A DNA stretch of 64,000 bases from Burhinus oedicnemus (lineage: Eukaryota > Chordata > Aves > Charadriiformes > Burhinidae): the NCBI GenBank assembly GCA_008921705.1, contig VFFE01007078.1, positions 198,542 through 262,541 of the forward strand, given 5' to 3'. This document shows positions 54,501-64,000 of the stretch, piece after piece (the first letter of the stretch is position 1; each line of letters opens with the position of its first letter). The notes beneath the pieces are model-generated. The model saw only the letters and a list, made by a program, of their open reading frames with translations. It did no database searches and was not told where the DNA came from. The position numbers and the translations under genes were made by a program.

Positions 54501-55992
54501 CCTGCAAGTTGGAGAACTTGTGGAATGGTTCTTGAGATATCATTTCAGAAGTCTAGGCTTGTCCCTTTTAATAAGGGTGAGTCACTTCATTTTGAAACTT
54601 TCAGCTTAATTTTCACGTGTAAGTGTTAGACGGTACGTAAGTAGTTGATAGGATATTGGTATGTCTGCAGGGAAATTGTCTGGTAACTGGTCCTTCTCTG
54701 TTAAAGACTGTTGCTGTAGGACTTGTTTCCTCAGCTGCTCTTCTATTACTCAAGTTTGGCAAATACTGGATTTTACTATAAGACTATATTTACTCAAGCA
54801 AGGAGTAGGCTTAACATACTATTGCTTTGTCTGCTGTATTGTAATTAGTTAGATGCTCTTGATCCAGCAAAATAACTCTTGAATGAATCTAAAGTTAGTT
54901 AGCATTAATTAAATTAGTTTGATATTAGTATTTCAAATATGACGTAGATCTCAAATCCTCAGAATTGCGTCTGAAGACTTTACATTTACCAGCTCTGAAA
55001 TAGTGACACCTTCACAGCTTACAGATGCTTTGAAAAATGTTCCCTTATTTTTGTAGTTTCTAATCAAACTGAGCAAGAACTTCTTTGCCTCACAAACACA
55101 TCTCCCGTTGACCTCTTGTGTGAGCCAGTTCCTTCCTGCCTACCATCCCCGCAACTGAGACCTGATCCGGTGGTTCTTGAGACTGCAGACCTCATTCAGT
55201 TTGAGGAGCGCCCTGCACCTCTCTCTGGTAAGAGTTTGCTTGCCTATGTTGTATTACTTATGGATGATAACTTGTACAATTTGGAAAATAAAGTATCAAA
55301 TAAATGGTTGATTATATAAAATTCCATTTAAATACATACATGGGTATATATCGCACAGTGGGATGTATTGGAAATGCAAGTGGCTTCGATTAAACTCTTG
55401 GGTACTGACCCGTAAGTACCCTCCGGAAATTGTGGTGAATTTTGTAGGTACCTTATCCGCCATTAAAATTGCATTTTGCCAACCTGTAGCAACCTTTTCA
55501 CCACAGTAATTTCATAGCGCTTTTCTGAGTGCTGAGGGACTTGATGTGTGAGAATTAAATTAAACCGAAGTAGTACATGATGCAGACAGAGCCAGAAGCA
55601 AACATCACATCAGCTGTGGAGGCAAATGTTGACACATCTTCTGGCTTTAAGTCAGGCTGACAAGTTCTCTTTAGGTATTTTATTGCCTGTTACCAGAGAA
55701 ATATTTGTTATTTTTCAAGAACAGAGCATCAATAAATTGAATTGTCTTATTTATTTTAGAGATAATGATTTTAACAGAAGAAGAAAAACAAAGAATTGTT
55801 ACCACAGCTCAAGAAAAATTGACCCCTGGTTCTGTGGTATCTAACACCACGGAGAATGCTTCAGTGCCTCCCTCTCAGTCCTCTGAAACCCAACTAAACA
55901 AGGAAGCAATGGACAGCCCAGCCAAAAAGCAACACAAAAACAAGGTGAAATTGGCAGCAAACTTTTCACTTGCACCTGTAACCAAGCTTTAA
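33375..55992 (+). CDS. MARF1: Meiosis regulator and mRNA stability factor 1
   Basis: RNA-binding regulator that destabilises selected mRNAs; in mouse oocytes it is needed for meiotic progression and retrotransposon silencing (family knowledge). Twenty-six coding exons join in frame: 5238 nt, 1745 residues plus TAA; human is 1742. Domains by residue: start [11 protein letters not shown]; Cys/His-rich N-terminal part to about 300; NYN/PIN-like nuclease about 346-495 with acidic residues D353 (FWDIEN), D421-D422 (ADDKLRQ) and D447 (STDVNF) all kept; RRM1 about 505-575; RRM2 about 791-865; about eight LOTUS/OST-HTH repeats from about 897 to 1562, with [18 protein letters not shown] and [18 protein letters not shown] as near-copies; a disordered tail ending [14 protein letters not shown]. 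The first ATG of two in a row is taken as start. It is divergent from NDE1, as in mammals. Introns hold short repeats but no other gene. Confidence 0.97.
35147..35815 (+). CDS. MARF1: MARF1 coding exon 2, residues 50-272
   Basis: The largest exon (669 nt): [20 protein letters not shown] through YCNDCLSK. It has a GGT-repeat run giving five Gly (about 35350) and Cys/His-rich stretches such as [20 protein letters not shown]. Acceptor TTTTGCAG, donor GTTTGT. Confidence 0.96.
36843..37017 (+). CDS. MARF1: MARF1 coding exon 3, residues 273-331
   Basis: [20 protein letters not shown] through [10 protein letters not shown]; includes [11 protein letters not shown]. Acceptor CCCAACAG, donor GTAAAC. 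Confidence 0.95.
38497..38723 (+). CDS. MARF1: MARF1 coding exon 4, residues 331-406, start of NYN domain
   Basis: [20 protein letters not shown] then [14 protein letters not shown] to ELNNCQ. D353 of DIEN is the first acidic residue of the NYN active-site set. Acceptor GTACAG, donor GTATCA. Confidence 0.97.
38850..38911. repeat. Imperfect 30-bp tandem duplication
   Basis: TTAGTTTATGAGTGGGGTCT is followed 30 bp later by TTAGTTTATGGGTGGGGGTC. In a MARF1 intron; a simple local duplication. Confidence 0.8.
39685..39802 (+). CDS. MARF1: MARF1 coding exon 5, residues 407-446, NYN domain
   Basis: [20 protein letters not shown] through ATVVLVS; carries the DD acidic pair (421-422). Acceptor TTTCCACAG, donor GTAAGT. 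Confidence 0.96.
40516..40688 (+). CDS. MARF1: MARF1 coding exon 6, residues 446-503, end of NYN domain
   Basis: (T)[20 protein letters not shown] through [11 protein letters not shown]447 completes the acidic set. Acceptor TTTCTCCAG, donor GTAAGG. Confidence 0.96.
41237..41671 (+). CDS. MARF1: MARF1 coding exon 7, residues 504-648, RRM1
   Basis: [20 protein letters not shown], then [20 protein letters not shown] and NRIIVSF, an RRM fold, followed by a Lys/Ser-rich linker to NVKSLQ. Acceptor TTAAACAG, donor GTATTG. Confidence 0.96.
42207..42376 (+). CDS. MARF1: MARF1 coding exon 8, residues 649-705
   Basis: [20 protein letters not shown] through KSSQ; a disordered linker, poorly conserved apart from its start. 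Acceptor TCATATAG, donor GTATGT. Confidence 0.92.
42475..42636 (+). CDS. MARF1: MARF1 coding exon 9, residues 705-759
   Basis: [20 protein letters not shown] through [13 protein letters not shown] and SQSCWSS. Acceptor TGTAAATAG, donor GTAAGT. Confidence 0.94.
43334..43523 (+). CDS. MARF1: MARF1 coding exon 10, residues 759-822, RRM2 start
   Basis: (R)[20 protein letters not shown], then [20 protein letters not shown] to RHGK. Acceptor TTACCCAG, donor GTAAAG. Confidence 0.95.
44233..44411 (+). CDS. MARF1: MARF1 coding exon 11, residues 823-882, RRM2 end
   Basis: [20 protein letters not shown] through [10 protein letters not shown]; strands 2-4 of RRM2. Acceptor CCTTTCAG, donor GTAATA. Confidence 0.95.
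45073..45100. repeat. 28-bp perfect palindrome
   Basis: AACTTCTAATGCTG followed directly by its reverse complement, centred on CTGCAG. In the MARF1 intron before coding exon 12. Confidence 0.95.
45371..45451 (+). CDS. MARF1: MARF1 coding exon 12, residues 882-909, LOTUS 1 start
   Basis: [20 protein letters not shown] then TEIYEK. Acceptor CTTTTATAG, donor GTAAGC. The smallest exon apart from coding exon 23. Confidence 0.94.
45804..46040 (+). CDS. MARF1: MARF1 coding exon 13, residues 909-988, LOTUS 1 end
   Basis: [40 protein letters not shown], then [18 protein letters not shown]. Acceptor TTCTTTTAG, donor GTAAGC. The split codon gives Ile where I recall human having Ser. Confidence 0.95.
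46819..46938 (+). CDS. MARF1: MARF1 coding exon 14, residues 988-1028, LOTUS 2 start
   Basis: [20 protein letters not shown] through TVPLL. Acceptor TTTTTACAG, donor GTAAAG. Confidence 0.95.
47292..47467 (+). CDS. MARF1: MARF1 coding exon 15, residues 1028-1087, LOTUS 2 end
   Basis: (S)[20 protein letters not shown] through [18 protein letters not shown]. Acceptor TTCCAAAG, donor GTAAGT. Confidence 0.95.
47705..47925 (+). CDS. MARF1: MARF1 coding exon 16, residues 1087-1160, LOTUS 3
   Basis: (D)[40 protein letters not shown], then [13 protein letters not shown]. Acceptor TTTTTGTAG, donor GTGAGT. Confidence 0.96.
48646..48788 (+). CDS. MARF1: MARF1 coding exon 17, residues 1161-1208, LOTUS 3/4
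   Basis: [20 protein letters not shown] through [12 protein letters not shown]. Acceptor TTCTTTCAG, donor GTAAGT. Confidence 0.96.
49989..50122 (+). CDS. MARF1: MARF1 coding exon 18, residues 1208-1253, LOTUS 4 end
   Basis: (W)[20 protein letters not shown] through [11 protein letters not shown]. Acceptor ACTTCCAG, donor GTATGT. Confidence 0.96.
50635..50837 (+). CDS. MARF1: MARF1 coding exon 19, residues 1253-1320, LOTUS 5
   Basis: (E)[40 protein letters not shown], then [10 protein letters not shown]. Near-copy of LOTUS 3. Acceptor AATTTTAG, donor GTAAGT. Confidence 0.96.
50920..51043. repeat. 62-bp tandem duplication, two copies
   Basis: Copy 1 is 50920-50981 and copy 2 is 50982-51043; they differ by one base (ACATCTG versus GCATCTG). 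In the MARF1 intron after coding exon 19. Confidence 0.95.
51381..51608 (+). CDS. MARF1: MARF1 coding exon 20, residues 1321-1396, LOTUS 5/6
   Basis: [40 protein letters not shown], then [11 protein letters not shown]. Acceptor TGTTTTGGAG is purine-broken but phase and homology fix it. Donor GTAATC. Confidence 0.95.
52402..52632 (+). CDS. MARF1: MARF1 coding exon 21, residues 1397-1473, LOTUS 6/7
   Basis: [40 protein letters not shown] then LVE. Acceptor TTTTTCTAG, donor GTATGT. Confidence 0.96.
52743..52955 (+). CDS. MARF1: MARF1 coding exon 22, residues 1474-1544, LOTUS 7/8
   Basis: [40 protein letters not shown], then [12 protein letters not shown]. Acceptor TCTAAAAG, donor GTGTGA. Confidence 0.96.
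53725..53785 (+). CDS. MARF1: MARF1 coding exon 23, residues 1545-1565, LOTUS 8 end
   Basis: [20 protein letters not shown]; 61 nt, the shortest exon. Acceptor CTCTGTAG, donor GTAAGC. Confidence 0.95.
53883..54023 (+). CDS. MARF1: MARF1 coding exon 24, residues 1565-1612
   Basis: (T)[20 protein letters not shown] through LSLGTPSN; disordered and divergent. Supported by borders (CTTTTTGTAG, GTAACG) and phase. Confidence 0.9.
55057..55227 (+). CDS. MARF1: MARF1 coding exon 25, residues 1612-1669
   Basis: (V)[40 protein letters not shown], then [13 protein letters not shown]. Acceptor TTTTGTAG, donor GTAAGA. Conserved in vertebrate MARF1. Confidence 0.94.
55760..55992 (+). CDS. MARF1: MARF1 last coding exon, residues 1669-1745
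   Basis: (E)[20 protein letters not shown] through [20 protein letters not shown] and APVTKL, then TAA at 55990-55992. Acceptor TTATTTTAG. The C-terminal motif is conserved. Confidence 0.95.
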
Positions 55993-56375
55993 CTTTCTTT
56001 TTAGTGTGAAAGACAAATAGCTATGGACTCTGCACAAAGAAAAGCTATTTGCTAGCCCTTATGTATTTTAATGAAAGGCCTAGAAGAATTAATTTGTATT
56101 TAATGTATTCTGTGAAGATTTTGTTCCTTTTACACTGAACACAGCTGTTAGCAGAGCAGATTTTTTCTATTATTTTGAAAAAAATCCTGGCATTCGTTAA
56201 ATTATTCTTAGATTTTACAGTTTTTCATAAATGTGTGTTCAGTAAAAGCAAAATATTAATTCAACTAAAATGGAACAGATTTTATTTTCTTTAAGCCTTG
56301 TTGGTGGTGTAATCATACATGTAGCATATTGTATTCTATAGGCTGTTGCTTAATGGTATTGTTTCGGACAGTATT

Positions 56376-56381
56376 AATAAA
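56376..56381 (+). terminator. MARF1: Candidate proximal MARF1 poly(A) signal
   Basis: AATAAA followed by CTGTCTTT; gives a 3' UTR of about 0.4 kb. Confidence 0.45.
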
Positions 56382-58196
56382 ATGCATGATCTGTCTTTCA
56401 AAAGCCTGTTGAGAAATTTTAACTCATTGACCTGAAATGACAAGAATTGAGGGAGTTGATTGTACTCCAGAGGAGAAACTTGTTCTCTGACCTTTCAGAT
56501 GACTTGTAACTGCATTGTAATTTCTTTTGTCTAAAGATGTCTGTAGAAGATTATGTGGATTTTTTGTAAAACTTGTTTTAAATGTTTTCTGTAGCTTTCA
56601 GTTCCATTTAGGAGCTTTCTAGGACACTGATGCTTTAAGCTTCCCTTTTATATTTAGTTCCAGTCTGGCATGGATTTGGTTAAGGAAAAGACTGTCTTGG
56701 TGTCATGAGTTTAAGATACAGACACACACATTTTATTGTGTCTAGCAATGAAATTAGGAAGATTCTGATATTTCTGAAATATGCATTTAATGCATAAATT
56801 ACAGATAATGGAGTAGGTCTTATACAAATGTTTTGTGATGGAAGGTATCGATGCTATTTCCACCTGTAAGGGAAGTTCTAACTACATGTGGAAATGCTAA
56901 GGTTGTTCTGCTTAACCTTGTTTTCTATTTTTAAGCATGTTCAGTAAATGGGAAGCTTATTCTTTGTGCTGTCTTTTAGCTGTGTCTGTTTTTATTCTAA
57001 AACTTACTCCTAGTGTTGGAAGCTTTTTTCAATTTGTGGTATCTTGTGTTGGCTTTTGAAAGGGCCAGCTTTGGAAGACAGGTTAAGTCAGTGGATGACC
57101 TTAACTCTAGTTAGCAGGAATGTCCAGTGTATGAGACTTTATACCCATTCTGGGTAACTATGGCATTTACAATGGGTTGTATTTGCCAGGCAGCAAATAA
57201 ATTGCTTGTAGTATTGAAAGAACCTATACTAGAGGTTTTCCACTGGCCAACTGAGTCATTTTTAGGTGCGTTCTGTTGTAATATACAGGAGATGAAACAC
57301 AGGCTCTACTTTCTCAGCCAGCAACAGGAAATGCCACTGAATAATGGCTATAGACAAACTTTTACTAGTCAGATTTTGTTATAAAATCTTTTAAACTTAG
57401 GCAAGTATTACCAGTAGTGAACTTATAGCCATTGTGAATGCAGAGAAACACTTGGAAGTTTTTCTGAGCATTATGGCACAGTATTTTGAGTCCTTAGTAA
57501 ATCTCTACAGACATACTGCTATAGAAAGAAATTTAGAAATAAGCTTTCTTGGAATGCTTTTAATGAGTTAAGTGCAAGAACATCTGCTTTCACCTTAAGT
57601 TTGATAAGGTTAATGCTGATCAGTCTAGATTTTTGTGTCAGAAGAACATGCATTGGAGGAAAAGACCAACCTGAAATTAGATTTTTACGAGATGCAGCTA
57701 CAAGTCATCTGGAGTACTAAAGAAAAACAGGTTTTTGCTTCAGAGGAGAATATGGTATTTGTCAAAGTGAGTGTGGTGGTTATGCCACTTATGGAGGTCA
57801 GCATATCTTTTCTGGATTCATGTGTGATTCTGATGAAATCGCTGTTTGAAAGTAATAGAATAATACTTTTGAGAAGTTGTGTTCATACTGTAACAAAATA
57901 GCTAATTGAATTGCAATATATTTTTTTATCCAAAGGGTTAAATGAATGATGTGACTTACAGATTTAAAAGCATTACAACCATGAAATTCTTTAATTTAAC
58001 AATTAAGTGTACTACTTCAGATTCATGTTTGTTCAAAAAAAAAAAAATGTCACTGAAGCCCTCAATTTATGCACTATCTCTTTCTTGGAATGGGAAGGAG
58101 AAGAAAAAAATTCTTTTCTTAGCTGTCTACTTTGTTTGGACACTTTCTTTTGTGGCTCAAGTGCTGTTTTGTGTGTTGGGACCAAACAGTTGTGTC

Positions 58197-58202
58197 AATA
58201 AA
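58197..58202 (+). terminator. MARF1: Candidate distal MARF1 poly(A) signal
   Basis: AATAAA followed by GU-rich CTTGTCCTTGTCTG; gives a 3' UTR of about 2.2 kb. Confidence 0.5.
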
Positions 58203-58631
58203 ATTTTCAAGCAAGCATAACTCTTGTCCTTGTCTGAAGACCTGAAAAAAAAAAAGTGTCCTAGAATCCTTAACTTGCTGTGTCATGTTAAGTTTAATTA
58301 TCCACACAGAGCAGAGAGCTGAAATTTGGGATTTAGTGAAGACAAAAGAAACACTGTAAATCCACAACCTGCTATCTGGAGAATGAGGCTTTTCCCAGTT
58401 TTTGCAATTGAGCTGTTAGCAGATGTACTCAATATCTCTTACTGCTCTTCATACAACATAATGTTTAGGGTTTATTTCAGAAGGAAACTGTACTATTGAT
58501 CAGCCTAAAGAGAAGAATGGAGAAAGGAGTGTAATAGCAACAGGTGGAAGTAAGGTGTTCCTCCAGAGTTTTAATCTCACTTTGAAATGTTAAAATTGAT
58601 GTGAATAATGTCGTATGGAGTGTTACTGTAC

Positions 58632-58637
58632 AATAAA
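58632..58637 (+). terminator. MARF1: Further candidate MARF1 poly(A) signal
   Basis: AATAAA followed by CCTTGTTTTCC about 30 nt later. Confidence 0.35.
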
Positions 58638-58650
58638 GTTCACAAGTCAC

Positions 58651-61600
58651 AAAAGAGTTAATAGCCTTGTTTTCCAGCTTGCTGAAGATAGTAATTATTC
58701 AGGAGCTGCAAGTCTGGCAAGCGAGTTACTTTGAAGCTTCACTAGAATGCTTTGAACTTTACTCCAGAATCTAACAAAATAAAAAAAAAAAAAAATCTGC
58801 AACTAAATTGGACTGTTCTGTCATCTCACAGCTTTATGAACAAAAGTTAGAGCTGGATGAGCTATTCCTGACTTTTCTTTTTTGTGGTTGTCTTATATGT
58901 TCTCACTTAATGAAACTATTAGGTGGAACAGGGTGCTAGAGTAAATGTCAGGCCTGCTGCGGGTAAGCGGTCCCTTAATTTTGCAGAGTACCTGTTGTTC
59001 AGTAAACAATTTTAAGGTAACTACCTAAAAAAACCTATCCCTAAATAGTGTAATAAATACCACGCTTTTAAAAGAGGTGCAGGCAATTTACAAAACCTTT
59101 CTATAGCATCTTAAGCAACAGCACAAACTGTATAATCACCACTCTAAAATTTCCTTCTTTCAGTAGTTGTGCATGTTCTAAGTATGCATGAGTAAAATGC
59201 CACATACCACCTGGCATGTGATTACCTTCAAAAGGTGAGTTTGATTTTAGTTTTTCTTTTGTTATCATGCTGGAAACATTTGTACTTCTTTCATTCTTGT
59301 TTTATGTTAAGCCATGTGTTTAAATTAGTAAAAAGTTTTTAAAAGCCATGATGGAAACAACTTGATTTTTTTTTTTTCTAGAATTAATGACTTGTTTTGT
59401 CTGTCATAATGTAACAGGACACAGTGTAATTGCATGGTGAGCTACGGTTTAACTCCTGTTTCTATTAACCGTAATTTAAAAAAAAAAAGGCACAACAAGA
59501 AGAAACTTCAGCATAATGCCAGAGAAGGGCATTAGGGAAGTGACTTAATTAGCTGACATTTCAGGTGTGATGTGGAATATTGCTGATAGGAAGCATGACT
59601 GTCTAAGAAAACGGAGAACATAAGTCTGGTTCTAACTTTTGAAGTTTCTGAACAGAGGAGCTGACAAAAGGCTTTTCCTTTGGACAATGCGGAGCTTTTG
59701 GATGCAAAAGAGTAATCTTTCCATAGAATGGGCTGAGGACTTTGGTTTTGGCTTTCTGTATTCTCGTCAGTCTCAGGACTTTGGCATGGAGAGAGGAACT
59801 GACTGCTTGGAGGAAAAAAAACATGGCCTGGCTTTGATTTGCTTAGCTGTTCACAGAAGTGTGAGCAGCTGAAAACCAAGTGTTGTCAGTGAAGCCTGTT
59901 TATCAGTCTGTGGGAGTAACCCTTCCTTTCAATCTTGACACTTAATTTCTTGCTTATGAAATGTGTTAAATGTCTTTGCAGCCAACCTTTTTGCAATTTG
60001 AGTATTTAAAATCTTGTGTCTTAGAGTGGAGGTATGCTATGGAACGACTGAGATACCTGGAGCCCTTTCAGGTGTTTTCCCACAATTTAGCTGGTGTTTA
60101 TTCAGAAGATGAGATACAATGTCTTTACTCTTCCAGCATGTGTTACTTTTAACTTAATATTCCTCCTTGTATGGACTATTTTTATGTTTAATATTACATA
60201 GATGGAGAAAACTAGGAAAAAACCTTCATTCAAGTGACTATTAAATGGCTTGTAGTGCTATACATATGCTACAGAAAGCAGACTGATGTAAATAAAGAAT
60301 GCCATTTTACAAGAAATTTCAGATACCACTTTAAGGTATTATTTCTGAGCATTTTCTGTAGAGTAAAAAAGGCTTCTCTAGGACACAAGTTGCCTTTTTT
60401 AGATGCTCCACTAGTCCTATCTAATCCTTAGCTGCCTTGTATCTAGAATACCTGTTGAAGAAAGATATTTTGTTTTTTCCTTTTTTTGGCTAATAGCCAC
60501 TGACAGTGTTGCATTTGTTATTCCGAAGGATTTAAACAGTTTGGCTGTAAATAGTGACAAGCTTGACAGAAGCCTGACCACATTGGTTGTACTTCAAGTG
60601 AGAGTCGTTAGAGGTGCGGATCGGTGCATTTGAAGAGATCTCGAATTTAAGCTCAAGCTATTAGGACAGAGTCTTATCATGACTGAAGGCTGTTGCCAAC
60701 AGACTTGGGATACGGAGAATAGTATGGTTATTATGCAGTGAGACCAAAGCACCTTGTCAGACTGCAAATAAGTAGTTTGATTTTACCCAAAGAGTAGGAT
60801 AAACATCTAATGCGTGAAGGGAATTCAGAGAGAAACAATCAAGTTCTGCAAAGGGAGGGAGAACAGTTCACATGAAAGCCCTGTGACCAGAGATTGCCTT
60901 CACATTTTTCTGTTGTGTTTTTTTTTTAAAGGTGTGGGAGGGGAACATGAGGGTGGAATATGACAAGTATGTGGAAACTTCCAGGATGGTCTCAGAGGAG
61001 AGAGAGCTAGGATCAAATAATCATAAATGGTTTAGGGGAAGAATAGGAAAACTTCCTGAAAATGCTGTCTCTAAGAGGTTGGGGTGCATATCTTGAAGGA
61101 TCCATATCCTGCTGGACTTTCAATATATCTGGGACTTTGTGCGAAGCATAGGTAATGTCTGCAGGAAGAGTAACAGTGCAGTAGCAAGATGAGTTACAGA
61201 AACTCCTTGCCCTCACTAAGGTAGTTTGCCACCTGAAAAATTGAGCAAGGTATTCCTGCACCAAGGTGATCTGCCTGCTTTTACAGGTGGCCTGTGTAGG
61301 TATGGACAAGGCATAAAAGCATCTGCCTTATACTCTTGGTGCTTAGCTCTGTATTTTGCATTACAAGGGACTGTTCTTAGTCCCAAGATAAAGTAGTGGA
61401 AACTGGAGCGTTCCTATTGTTTGTGAAGATACAGGTGATCCCTTTGGAAACTGCCTCTGTAATCTGTTGAGCTTGACAGTCATAAAGCAAAAACCTTCAA
61501 AATACTTCCTTTAAAATGTATCTGTGCCAAACAGGGTTTTGGAGTGACTATAATCCAACCTTGTATGCTTGTCTATGGAGGCTGTAGAGCAGCCTTTGCC

Positions 61601-64000
61601 AGCTCGAAAGCAAAGCAATTTGTGAGTTGTGATATTGTGCCAGAAACAAGTTTGTAGTAATTCAGAAAGAAAGATGGTGAGAAACATCAGATGTTACACT
61701 TACTTTGAGTGGACACTTATTCATTTCACCTTGAGATTTGGAACCTGTATTACTGCCAGGTGCTATTCCACTTAGTATATAGCCCATACAGACTTGCCTG
61801 CAGCCTTACTCAGTGATGCTGGGGTACAGGACGTGACAAAGCCAGCGGGTCAGATGGTACATGGCTGTCAAAGCACTGTTATATGTCATGCTGTGGGCAC
61901 AAGTCTCAAGTCAGCCTTTCAGTTATTGGACTCAAAAGTAATAAAAATGGCATTCTGCCAGAAAACCTGTTTTGTGTGATGAAGTCTACTGGTAAGAAAA
62001 AAACAACAGCCAACTTCGTCAGTGTAGATGGCATGAGGTAATTGGCTCCAAGAAACTTGGAATTAGCTGCAGTCATCTCTGCTGGTTTTGAGCTTTCTTA
62101 AACTACTCTGCAATTTACCTGAGGCAATTTTTGGTAGAAGTCTAAGCCATAAAATGGAGTGCTCACCAGGCCGACAATTATTTCATTAGCTCTGATGTAG
62201 ACCCCGCGGGTCTGTTATGTGCAGCTTTACCAAATAGGCTGGGGGCAGTGTGAGACAAGGCCCGGTCACTGAGGTGGTCCTAGTGCTGAAGCTCTGTGCG
62301 CTGCAATGACCACTGTGGGCATAAGTGACATTCTCACAGATGTTCCAGTTCTGAAATCCTGATGGCAACTGTCTTACCAGGTTCCTTGTGTCCTGGGCAC
62401 AGTGCATGTTTTGACGAGTGGTAAAGGACACCAGGATGCAGGGTGAGCTCCATTACTGTCACTGTGTTGAGGCACTTGCCAGTGATGCTGAGGGAGCTGT
62501 GGTGGTGGTCTTCCAGACTGCACTGTCATCAAGAACACCCACCCTCTGTTTGACTCTGGACTCTGCCATTGCTTTCTAAGGGCATGTATTCCTACTTCTT
62601 AACTTTCTTCAGATGTATAGATGGTCTTTTCAAGGTAAATCTCCTGCTAAAGCCTTTTGATATGTTAGACTTTTAGCTTGCATAGGATCTGCTTGCAGCT
62701 GGGTATGGTCTTGGTGCGGAGGCTCTTGGAGCACAATGGAGCTCATTAAAGAGACAGGGCGGTCTTACTTAAGATGTTACCTCGGATTCTAAAAGGGAAG
62801 ATGTTTGCAGGAAAGAATCTGCCATTTGCTTGCCTGCAGGGAAGATGTACTTGTGTGCGTTCTCTTGGACATCAGTCGCTATCGAAGAGCATGAACTTAG
62901 CTGAGAAACAAGTAGATGATTGTAACTTAACATGTACAGTCTCATTCATGACTCCCTGGAGCAAGTTAAATCTTTCATTCAGTTGATACACTTAGCTTTA
63001 AAATAACCAGTTGTAACTCAAGGTGAAGATTGCACTGCTACTTTCTTGTGGTTTGTCTCTGATTTTGCTGATAAAGACAGCGCTGTTTCGTGCTTCAGGA
63101 GGAACGTGTTCAGTAGTGCCTGTGGTAGTTGCAGTTCACGGGATAATCTTGGGCCCCGGATATTTCTCTATAGACCTGCATTTGCTCAACAGAAGTTGAT
63201 TGAGGGCTGTAAGACTTTGTCAGGTTTATTTTGTGCTAGTTACAGAAGATAAGACTACAGTGACAGTCTTCCATGTTGTTGAGTAGCTAAGGAGCTTTTG
63301 CATTTATGGTGTTTTATTAGAGCAGCTTTGATTTCCCAGTGAAACAAAGCTAGGTCATCAGAGGGGTTTTCTGGCCTGAAGGTGCATAAGCAAACAGTAA
63401 TGGGATATAGGTGTGTTTACAAAAGCTTCAATACTAGTACTGTCATAAAGGAAAAATTTTTTTCTGCGTTTCAAATCCAATCACATGTAGTTGGCTTGAA
63501 AGGCCCATTCAGCGGAGCTCTTGGGATTTGTTAGGAAAACCAAGCACATACCTCCAGTCAATGGAATTTCTGAGGTTTTCAAGTGAAGACAGAAATAGTT
63601 AAATGCATTGCTGCTCTCATTTGTAGCTCTTTGTGGTGCATGAGCTATGTATTCTTGTAACTTGAAAAATCTTAAACTGGAAGTTCTCTGTTTAGCTGTA
63701 TTACCTGCTAAATCTAAAGCATGTCAAAGTAGGTTTGAAAGCCTAATCCTTTACAACATCCAGCCTAGTATAATCTACTATTTCTCTAGCTGATGAGGTT
63801 TACTTTTTAGGTATCAGTTTAAATATCTTTTGGTGTCTTATCACAATCAGTTCAACCTCACATGTAGTGTGACTGCAGGAAACTGCCTCTAGTTAAGCAG
63901 CTATTAATGCTGTAAAGGATACAAACCTAAATGTAAGGGAAATGCTGCTGTTAGACACTTCCTTATTCATCTCTGAGACTGTACGTTGTTGCCTAGGCTG
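58651..64000. other. Region with no recognised gene
   Basis: About 5.3 kb, moderately AT-rich, with A-runs (58780, 59476, 60918). In mammals BMERB1 lies here convergent with MARF1; I looked for its conserved C-terminal exon on the minus strand and did not find it. The stretch could be BMERB1 3' UTR or spacer. Open frames are short and unrelated to any protein I know. Confidence 0.5.

Larger units (their letters stand above)
55993..58650 (+). other. MARF1: MARF1 3' UTR
   Basis: AT-rich sequence after the stop, with poly(A) signals at 56376-56381, 58197-58202 and 58632-58637. Which one is used is not shown by the sequence alone. Confidence 0.6.

Noticed and set aside
59532..59879. 115-codon minus-strand frame right of MARF1
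   Set aside because: No recognisable domain, no matching splice sites, and an equally long frame on the other strand.

Overview
This window is nuclear DNA of a vertebrate, almost certainly a bird. It has small exons in long AT-rich introns with GT/AG borders, plus CpG-rich promoter stretches. A CR1 retrotransposon 3' end (about 16.5-16.8 kb) and a solo LTR of an avian ERVL-like type (17605-18255) point to Aves. The species cannot be told from the window. There are two 20-N assembly gaps (11089-11108, 27964-27983). No bacterial, phage or CRISPR content was seen.

Three protein genes were rebuilt exon by exon, and every splice phase closes. (1) MYH11, smooth-muscle myosin heavy chain, + strand: the last eight coding exons (255-8380, C-terminal 377 residues, rod and SM1 tail), plus a candidate alternative SM2 tail exon at 5279-5310. 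(2) NDE1, a LIS1/dynein cofactor, - strand: all eight coding exons (22944 down to 12405, 342 residues), convergent with MYH11. (3) MARF1, meiosis regulator and mRNA stability factor 1, + strand: all 26 coding exons (33375-55992, 1745 residues), divergent from NDE1. MARF1 encodes a NYN nuclease domain, two RRMs and about eight LOTUS/OST-HTH repeats. The order MARF1-NDE1-MYH11 is the one known from human 16p13.11.

Region by region: 1-8.4 kb, MYH11 3' part; 8.4-8.95 kb, MYH11 3' UTR; 8.95-10.9 kb, convergent spacer with an old MIR-like SINE; 10.9-12.4 kb, NDE1 3' UTR (transcribed as a G/U-rich tract, broken by a gap); 12.4-23 kb, NDE1 coding exons with CR1 and LTR insertions in introns; 23-28.6 kb, NDE1 5' introns and candidate leader exons ending in a CpG-rich region; 28.9-31.35 kb, AT-rich spacer between divergent promoters; 31.37-32.34 kb, MARF1 CpG island; 33.3-56 kb, MARF1 coding exons; 56-58.65 kb, MARF1 3' UTR with three candidate poly(A) signals; 58.65-64 kb, no recognisable gene.

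The genes are not a functional pathway: MYH11 is contractile, NDE1 acts with dynein at centrosomes and kinetochores, and MARF1 is a cytoplasmic RNA regulator. No new biological system was found. The points most worth checking are the short SM2 exon, the sense-oriented solo LTR in NDE1, the leader uORFs of NDE1 and MARF1, several perfect palindromes, and a 62-bp tandem duplication in a MARF1 intron.
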